Source: Bacillota bacterium
GTDB taxonomy: Bacteria; Bacillota; Clostridia; Acetivibrionales; DSM-1351
Assembly: GCA_023436485.1 (NCBI GenBank)
Contig: JAEZIU010000174.1
Coordinates: forward strand, 1 to 9,127
Length of the DNA: 9,127 nt
Direction: 5' to 3'
The notes under the pieces were generated by a model. It did not search any database, was not told the origin of the DNA, and worked only from the letters and a program-made list of their open reading frames with translations. How positions within the stretch are numbered: the stretch's first letter is position 1; every line of letters begins with the position of its first letter. Of the stretch, positions 6,492 to 9,127 are shown piece after piece. The translations under genes were made by a program, and so were the position numbers.

Positions 6492-6614
6492 TGTGGATTA
6501 GGTCATCTCATTATCTACACTATATACACACATATATAGTAATATCCACAGATTAATTCACAAAATGTTGTGTTTTTGTGGATAACTTCTTGTTGCTACC
6601 CTAACTTATCCACA
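6492..6614. promoter_or_regulatory. DnaA-box cluster
   Basis: Seven nonamers match TTATNCACA with at most one mismatch: 6492-6500 (minus, TAATCCACA), 6511-6519 (TTATCTACA), 6522-6530 (ATATACACA), 6542-6550 (ATATCCACA), 6554-6562 (TAATTCACA), 6577-6585 (minus, exact TTATCCACA) and 6606-6614 (exact TTATCCACA). The two exact sites are in opposite orientations. No dnaA, dnaN or other replication gene is in the window, so this is unlikely to be the chromosomal origin. Known parallels are the intergenic DnaA-box clusters of Bacillus, which tune replication initiation or control genes such as sda. Binding is inferred, but the density is far above chance even for AT-rich DNA. Confidence 0.7.
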
Positions 6615-6640
6615 AAGTTTTCAACAGACTGTTAACAAAC

Positions 6641-7033
6641 CTACTTTATAACCTTTACATAAAACTTTCTGTTTCTTGGTCCGTCAAACTCGCAGAAATA
6701 AATTCCCTGCCATGTACCAAGCAGTAGTTTTCCTTCTTCAACAATGACGTACTGGCTACTGCCCACCGCACTGGCCTTTAAATGTGCTGAACTATTTCCC
6801 TCATAATGCCTGAATTCGCCCCTGTCGGGATACGCTTTATCCAAACCGTAAAGCATATCTCTAACCACATCAGGATCGGCATTTTCATTAATAGTAATTC
6901 CGGCTGTTGTATGTGGACAATATATCATAACCGCCCCGTCACTTATCCCACTCTCAGCCACGGCCTCTAAAACCCTCCCCGTAATATTATAAAAATTCTG
7001 TCTTTCTGTTTTTAAGCTGAACTCACGTACCAT
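6641..7033 (-). CDS. yjbQ: YjbQ-family (UPF0047) protein, secondary thiamine-phosphate synthase type
   Basis: A 130-residue protein, a usual length for the family, with all its hallmark segments: MIYCPHTTAGITINENADPDV (36-56) with His41 and Glu50, YPDRGEFRHYEGNSSAHLKASAVG (68-91) with His76 and His84, and GTWQGIYFCEFDGPRNRKFYVKVI (106-129). The conserved histidines form the putative metal or active site of this trimeric family. E. coli YjbQ shows weak thiamine-phosphate synthase activity; the physiological role is not settled, so the enzymatic name is a family label rather than evidence for thiamine biosynthesis here. No TPP riboswitch or thi gene is near. The ATG overlaps the sfsA stop by one base (TAATG), and its ribosome binding site GGAGGT (complement 7043-7048) is inside sfsA, pointing to translational coupling. 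Confidence 0.92.
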   Translation of the reverse strand: MVREFSLKTERQNFYNITGRVLEAVAESGISDGAVMIYCPHTTAGITINENADPDVVRDMLYGLDKAYPDRGEFRHYEGNSSAHLKASAVGSSQYVIVEEGKLLLGTWQGIYFCEFDGPRNRKFYVKVIK

Positions 7034-7713
7034 TACAATCTTACCTCCACTTGTTTATCAATTTCTATAAAACCCTCTTCCACTACACAATCAAGAGCCA
7101 ATATTTCCACACCTTTATTATGAGCAGATTTCAAAACCTCTGCAAACTCTTTATGTGTCACGCTGTTGGGCGTAAAATAGTCCACGTCTTTCATCTGTAT
7201 TACAAAAATCACATATGCCTTATACCCTTCCCGTAAGCTCTCAATAAGCTCATTTATATGCCTTACGCCCCTTTCTGTAGGTGCATCGGGAAAAAGCACT
7301 ACATTATTTTCTTCAAGCGTTACTCCTTTTACTTCTATAAAAATCTTATCCTTCTTAGTTTCAACATAAAAATCAAACCTTGAATTTTTATATTTTGCCT
7401 CAGGTTTTACAATGGTAATATCCTTTAATAAATTCCCTTTTTCCAACCACTCCCAAACCACTTTGTTTGGGACCTGACTATCCATATTAATATGTCTGCT
7501 TCCCTTTATAACACTAATTAGGTCAAACCCTGTTTTACGGTTGGGGTTATCAGATTTTTGAACATACACAGACGCCCCCGGTAATAAAAGTTCTTTACAT
7601 CTTCCGGTGTTCTTAACATGGCAAACCTCGGCAACACCGTCAATTTCTACATGTGCAATGAATCTATTTGGCCTTTCGATAAATATCCCTTTTTTAATAT
7701 TATTATATTTCAA
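7033..7713 (-). CDS. sfsA: SfsA homologue (sugar fermentation stimulation protein family)
   Basis: A 226-residue protein of the SfsA family, named from an E. coli gene whose overexpression stimulates maltose metabolism; it combines an OB-like N-terminal part with a PD-(D/E)XK nuclease-like fold. Landmarks: CHVKNTGRCKELLLPG (31-46), SRFDFYV with Asp114, FIEVKGVTLE with Glu127 and Lys129, and FPDAPTERGVRHINEL (141-156). Asp, Glu and Lys match a nuclease-type catalytic triad, but the true substrate is unknown. A longer reading from a TTG at 7743 has no ribosome binding site. The TTG at 7713 has GGGAGG (complement 7719-7724) five bases upstream and puts 17 residues before the conserved RF, as in E. 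coli SfsA, so I use it. It overlaps yjbQ by one base, forming a two-gene unit. Confidence 0.92.
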   Translation of the reverse strand: MKYNNIKKGIFIERPNRFIAHVEIDGVAEVCHVKNTGRCKELLLPGASVYVQKSDNPNRKTGFDLISVIKGSRHINMDSQVPNKVVWEWLEKGNLLKDITIVKPEAKYKNSRFDFYVETKKDKIFIEVKGVTLEENNVVLFPDAPTERGVRHINELIESLREGYKAYVIFVIQMKDVDYFTPNSVTHKEFAEVLKSAHNKGVEILALDCVVEEGFIEIDKQVEVRL

Positions 7714-7718
7714 TTTAT

Positions 7719-7724
7719 CCTCCC
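7719..7724 (-). promoter_or_regulatory. Ribosome binding site deciding the TTG start of sfsA
   Basis: GGGAGG on the minus strand, five bases before TTG at 7711-7713. It is the only good site near the gene's start and supports the shorter protein. Confidence 0.7.
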
Positions 7725-7759
7725 ACTGACTGTCTCTATGCAAATTACATCAAAAGGAT

Positions 7760-7787
7760 ATCATATAATTCAGTAAAAAAACCACAA
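7760..7787 (-). promoter_or_regulatory. Probable sfsA-yjbQ promoter
   Basis: On the minus strand TTGTGG (7782-7787), 16 bases including a T-run, then TATGAT (7760-7765), about 47 bases upstream of the TTG start. It is a plausible SigA-type match. Confidence 0.45.
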
Positions 7788-7792
7788 ACATT

Positions 7793-7822
7793 TTGTTAAT
7801 ACAGTCTTATTATGGGTATAAA
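7793..7822 (+). promoter_or_regulatory. Candidate desulfoferrodoxin promoter
   Basis: TTGTTA (7793-7798), 18 bases, TATAAA (7817-7822), about 58 bases before the ATG at 7880. No clear PerR box (TTATAATnATTATAA type) is seen, although the leader is very AT-rich and makes this hard to judge. Confidence 0.35.
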
Positions 7823-7866
7823 TACATTAACTTTAATTTGGTTAATATACTAATAACAATATATTC

Positions 7867-7874
7867 AAGGAGGT
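7867..7874 (+). promoter_or_regulatory. Ribosome binding site deciding the desulfoferrodoxin start
   Basis: AAGGAGGT ends five bases before the ATG at 7880. It excludes an in-frame ATG further upstream near 7793, which would add 29 non-homologous residues. Confidence 0.85.
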
Positions 7875-7879
7875 TTTTT

Positions 7880-8260
7880 ATGAAGGCAGAAGTTGCTTAT
7901 TATCGTTGCAAGCAGTGTGGTAATATCGTGAGTATAATAAAAAATGGTGGAGGAAAACTGGTCTGTTGCGGTGAGCAGATGGAAAGACTTGAACCAAATA
8001 CTACAGATGCAGCTCTGGAAAAACATGTTCCGGTAGCGGAAAGAAAAGATGGTCAGATTGTAGTACAAATTGGTTCTGTGGCCCACCCGATGATTGATGC
8101 CCATTATATTGAGTGGATAGAAGTTGCAGGCGATGAAGGTACCGAAAGAATAGTTCTTTCACCCGGTGATGAGCCAAAGGCAGTCTTTGCCGACAAGAGT
8201 AACGCTGAAGTATATGCATACTGTAATCTGCATGGGCTATGGATGTCTCATGTAAAATAA
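7880..8260 (+). CDS. dfx: Desulfoferrodoxin (2Fe superoxide reductase)
   Basis: Reduces superoxide to hydrogen peroxide in the cytosol of anaerobes, without producing oxygen, using electrons usually delivered by rubredoxin. The 126-residue protein has the length of Desulfovibrio desulfuricans desulfoferrodoxin. The N-terminal desulforedoxin domain carries the Fe(Cys)4 centre I: Cys10, Cys13, Cys29 and Cys30 (YRCKQCG, VCCGEQM). The C-terminal neelaredoxin-like domain carries the catalytic centre II ligands His49 (EKHVPV, with Glu47 and Lys48), His69 (AHPM), His75 (DAHYIEWIE), Cys115 and His118 (CNLHGLW). All ligands are intact, so it should be active. The gene is monocistronic, divergent from sfsA and convergent with deoC. 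Oxidative-stress control is likely from family knowledge, but no operator was recognised. Confidence 0.96.
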   Translation: MKAEVAYYRCKQCGNIVSIIKNGGGKLVCCGEQMERLEPNTTDAALEKHVPVAERKDGQIVVQIGSVAHPMIDAHYIEWIEVAGDEGTERIVLSPGDEPKAVFADKSNAEVYAYCNLHGLWMSHVK

Positions 8261-8268
8261 TTATCTAT

Positions 8269-8301
8269 GGCCCTGTAAAACTAATTTTGCTTTGCAGGGC
8301 C
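8269..8301. terminator. Possible shared terminator between desulfoferrodoxin and deoC
   Basis: GGCCCTG (8269-8275) and CAGGGCC (8295-8301) form a 7-bp GC-rich stem with a 19-base AT-rich loop, between the two convergent stops (8260 and 8326). T-runs on either side are weak, so termination efficiency is uncertain. Confidence 0.55.
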
Positions 8302-8325
8302 TATTAGTTACTCTATAGAATATAT

Positions 8326-8982
8326 TTAATCTTGTTCCTCACTGACAATTGCTATAGACGCACTCGCTCCTATTCTGGTTGCACCGGCTTCTACCATTGC
8401 CTTTGCCGTCGTATAATCCCGTATACCTCCGGCTGCTTTGACTCCCATATCAGAACCCACAGTTTCTCTCATAAGCCTCACATCGTCGGTTGTAGCCCCT
8501 CCTGTGCTGAACCCGGTAGAAGTCTTAACAAAATCTGCTCCGGCTGCCTTGGACAGTTTACAACATACAACTTTTTCCTCATCAGTAAGAAGGCATGTTT
8601 CAAGTATAACCTTAACAATAGCTTTCCCCTCTGTTGCCTCAACAACCGCTGCAATATCTTTCTCCACAAAACTCAAATCCCCTGACTTAACTGCCCCGGT
8701 GTTTATTACCATATCAATTTCCTGAGCACCGTTTTCCACTGCCTCAACGGTTTCTGCAACCTTGGATGCAGTTGATGTGGCCCCCAGAGGAAATCCTATT
8801 ACCGTACATACCTTTATATCGGTTTCCTTTAAAATTTCACTGCATAATGTCACATAGCAAGGATTAACACAAACAGAAGCAAATTTGTACTCCATAGCCT
8901 CTCTGCACAGCTTCTTTATTTGCTCCTTACAAGTATCGGGTTTTAATGCTGTGTGGTCAATTAAACCTGCCAACTTAGTCAT
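8326..8982 (-). CDS. deoC: Deoxyribose-phosphate aldolase
   Basis: Cleaves 2-deoxy-D-ribose 5-phosphate into acetaldehyde and glyceraldehyde 3-phosphate, in deoxynucleoside salvage. The 218-residue protein has the class I aldolase TIM-barrel pattern: start LIDHTALKPD (7-16), VCVNPCYV (37-44), VIGFPLGA (61-68), EIDMVINTGA (88-97) with Asp90, KVILETCLL (124-132), FVKTSTGFSTGGAT (151-164) with the Schiff-base Lys153, and VKAAGGIRDY (181-190) with the second catalytic Lys182. These match Asp102, Lys167 and Lys201 of E. coli DeoC; the length is that of the shorter bacterial type. GGAGGT (complement 8988-8993) precedes the ATG. No other deo gene (deoA, deoB, deoD, cdd or pdp) is next to it, so it appears to be a single-gene unit. 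Confidence 0.96.
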   Translation of the reverse strand: MTKLAGLIDHTALKPDTCKEQIKKLCREAMEYKFASVCVNPCYVTLCSEILKETDIKVCTVIGFPLGATSTASKVAETVEAVENGAQEIDMVINTGAVKSGDLSFVEKDIAAVVEATEGKAIVKVILETCLLTDEEKVVCCKLSKAAGADFVKTSTGFSTGGATTDDVRLMRETVGSDMGVKAAGGIRDYTTAKAMVEAGATRIGASASIAIVSEEQD

Positions 8983-9017
8983 AAAATACCTCCGGTCACA
9001 AAACTTTATACATACAT

Positions 9018-9046
9018 ATTATTTACCAAAATTATGGAATTATCAA
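9018..9046 (-). promoter_or_regulatory. Candidate deoC promoter
   Basis: On the minus strand TTGATA (9041-9046), 17 bases, AATAAT (9018-9023), about 36 bases upstream of the ATG at 8982. The -10 is imperfect, but a terminator immediately upstream (9047-9083) makes a dedicated promoter here likely. Confidence 0.4.
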
Positions 9047-9083
9047 GAAATAAAAAAAATAGGTTAGTCTTCGTCGACTAACC
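9047..9083 (-). terminator. Rho-independent terminator of a gene beyond the right edge
   Basis: GGTTAGTC (9062-9069) and GACTAACC (9076-9083) form an 8-bp stem with a 6-base loop. On the minus strand the stem is followed by TATTTTTTTTATTTC, a typical U-tract, so it should end a leftward transcript entering from outside the window, just upstream of deoC. Confidence 0.75.
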
Positions 9084-9126
9084 ATGTAAAGGGGGTCAAA
9101 ATGTATTTTGTGAGGTCAATATTATA
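9066..9126 (-). CDS. Possible C-terminus of a leftward gene (partial)
   Basis: One minus-strand frame is open from base 9126 to a TAA inside the terminator stem (9079-9081), giving about 20 residues that end TPFTWLVDED. The other two minus-strand frames contain early stops. The terminator shows that a leftward transcript should end here, and this frame is the only candidate, but 20 codons can be open by chance. Family not recognised; the coding end could equally lie outside the window. Confidence 0.25.
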
Positions 9127-9127
9127 A

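Larger units (their letters stand above)
6341..6640. other. Non-coding region with DnaA-box cluster, palindrome and short repeats
   Basis: This 300-base stretch has no convincing gene on either strand. From left to right it contains the leader of the small gene with a 12-bp palindrome (6398-6409), two tandem TAGGGG-type elements on the minus strand (6473-6490), an AT-rich segment around 6519-6545 and the DnaA-box-like nonamers at 6492-6614. No clear terminator follows the yjbQ stop, so the yjbQ transcript may run into this region. Confidence 0.6.

Noticed and set aside
6492..6614. Chromosomal replication origin (oriC) or plasmid origin
   Set aside because: The DnaA boxes are dense, but no dnaA, dnaN, rpmH, parA or rep gene is in the window and the neighbours are metabolic genes. 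A secondary DnaA-box cluster is the more careful reading.
6641..7033. Thiamine biosynthesis locus or TPP riboswitch
   Set aside because: YjbQ is labelled a thiamine-phosphate synthase in some databases, but no TPP riboswitch sequence or thi gene is present and its partner is sfsA.
7793..7879. 29-residue N-terminal extension of desulfoferrodoxin
   Set aside because: The extension is not part of the family, overlaps the promoter region and ignores the excellent ribosome binding site before the ATG at 7880.
8332..8725. Long open frames antisense to deoC
   Set aside because: Their products are Ser/Thr/Pro- or Cys-rich without family features and mirror the codon pattern of deoC, whose catalytic residues are all intact.
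9101..9127. Eight-codon leader peptide MYFVRSIL with GGGGG upstream
   Set aside because: An ATG follows a G-run on the plus strand, but the frame ends after eight codons at the window edge and the strand shows no promoter. Too short to support.

Overview
The window looks like chromosomal DNA of a low-GC, anaerobic, plant-sugar-using Firmicute of the Clostridia class. Support comes from AT-rich spacers, strong AGGAGG-type ribosome binding sites, a desulfoferrodoxin-type superoxide reductase, a GntR/LacI-type AraR regulator and a clostridial-style arabinose kinase. The gene set resembles the cellulolytic Ruminiclostridium/Clostridium cluster III, but that placement is an inference from memory of gene content, not a database result. 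No phage, transposon, tRNA, rRNA or CRISPR array is visible.

Left part (1-1000): the possible 3' end of an unknown rightward gene, a small secreted protein of unknown function on the minus strand (105-530), and a YkuS-family (UPF0180) small protein on the plus strand (698-949). The last ends in a 20-bp hairpin that also serves the convergent arabinose operon.

Arabinose block (1006-6150, all leftward): araR (start reassigned to 6082), a FucI-family sugar isomerase that probably acts as L-arabinose isomerase, an FGGY kinase of the AraK/L-ribulokinase type (start reassigned to 3342), and araD. Together they would convert L-arabinose to L-ribulose, L-ribulose 5-phosphate and D-xylulose 5-phosphate. 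Two matching AraR-type operators (core TTGTACGTA) lie at the araR promoter and in front of the isomerase, so the sequence shows an autoregulated repressor controlling the operon. No sugar transporter is present in the window.

Middle (6160-6640): a 43-codon gene with an ideal ribosome binding site and its own terminator, preceded by a 280-bp non-coding stretch. That stretch holds a cluster of DnaA-box-like nonamers (two exact TTATCCACA, five with one mismatch, within about 125 bp). This is the most unusual part of the window: a chromosomal DnaA-box cluster away from any dnaA gene, upstream of a small protein gene. It recalls the DnaA-controlled sda locus of Bacillus in layout, although the protein is not recognisably Sda.

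Right part (6641-9127): sfsA and yjbQ as a leftward overlapping pair, a divergent desulfoferrodoxin gene, and deoC converging on it. At the right edge a hairpin with a T-run on the minus strand implies another leftward gene entering from outside.
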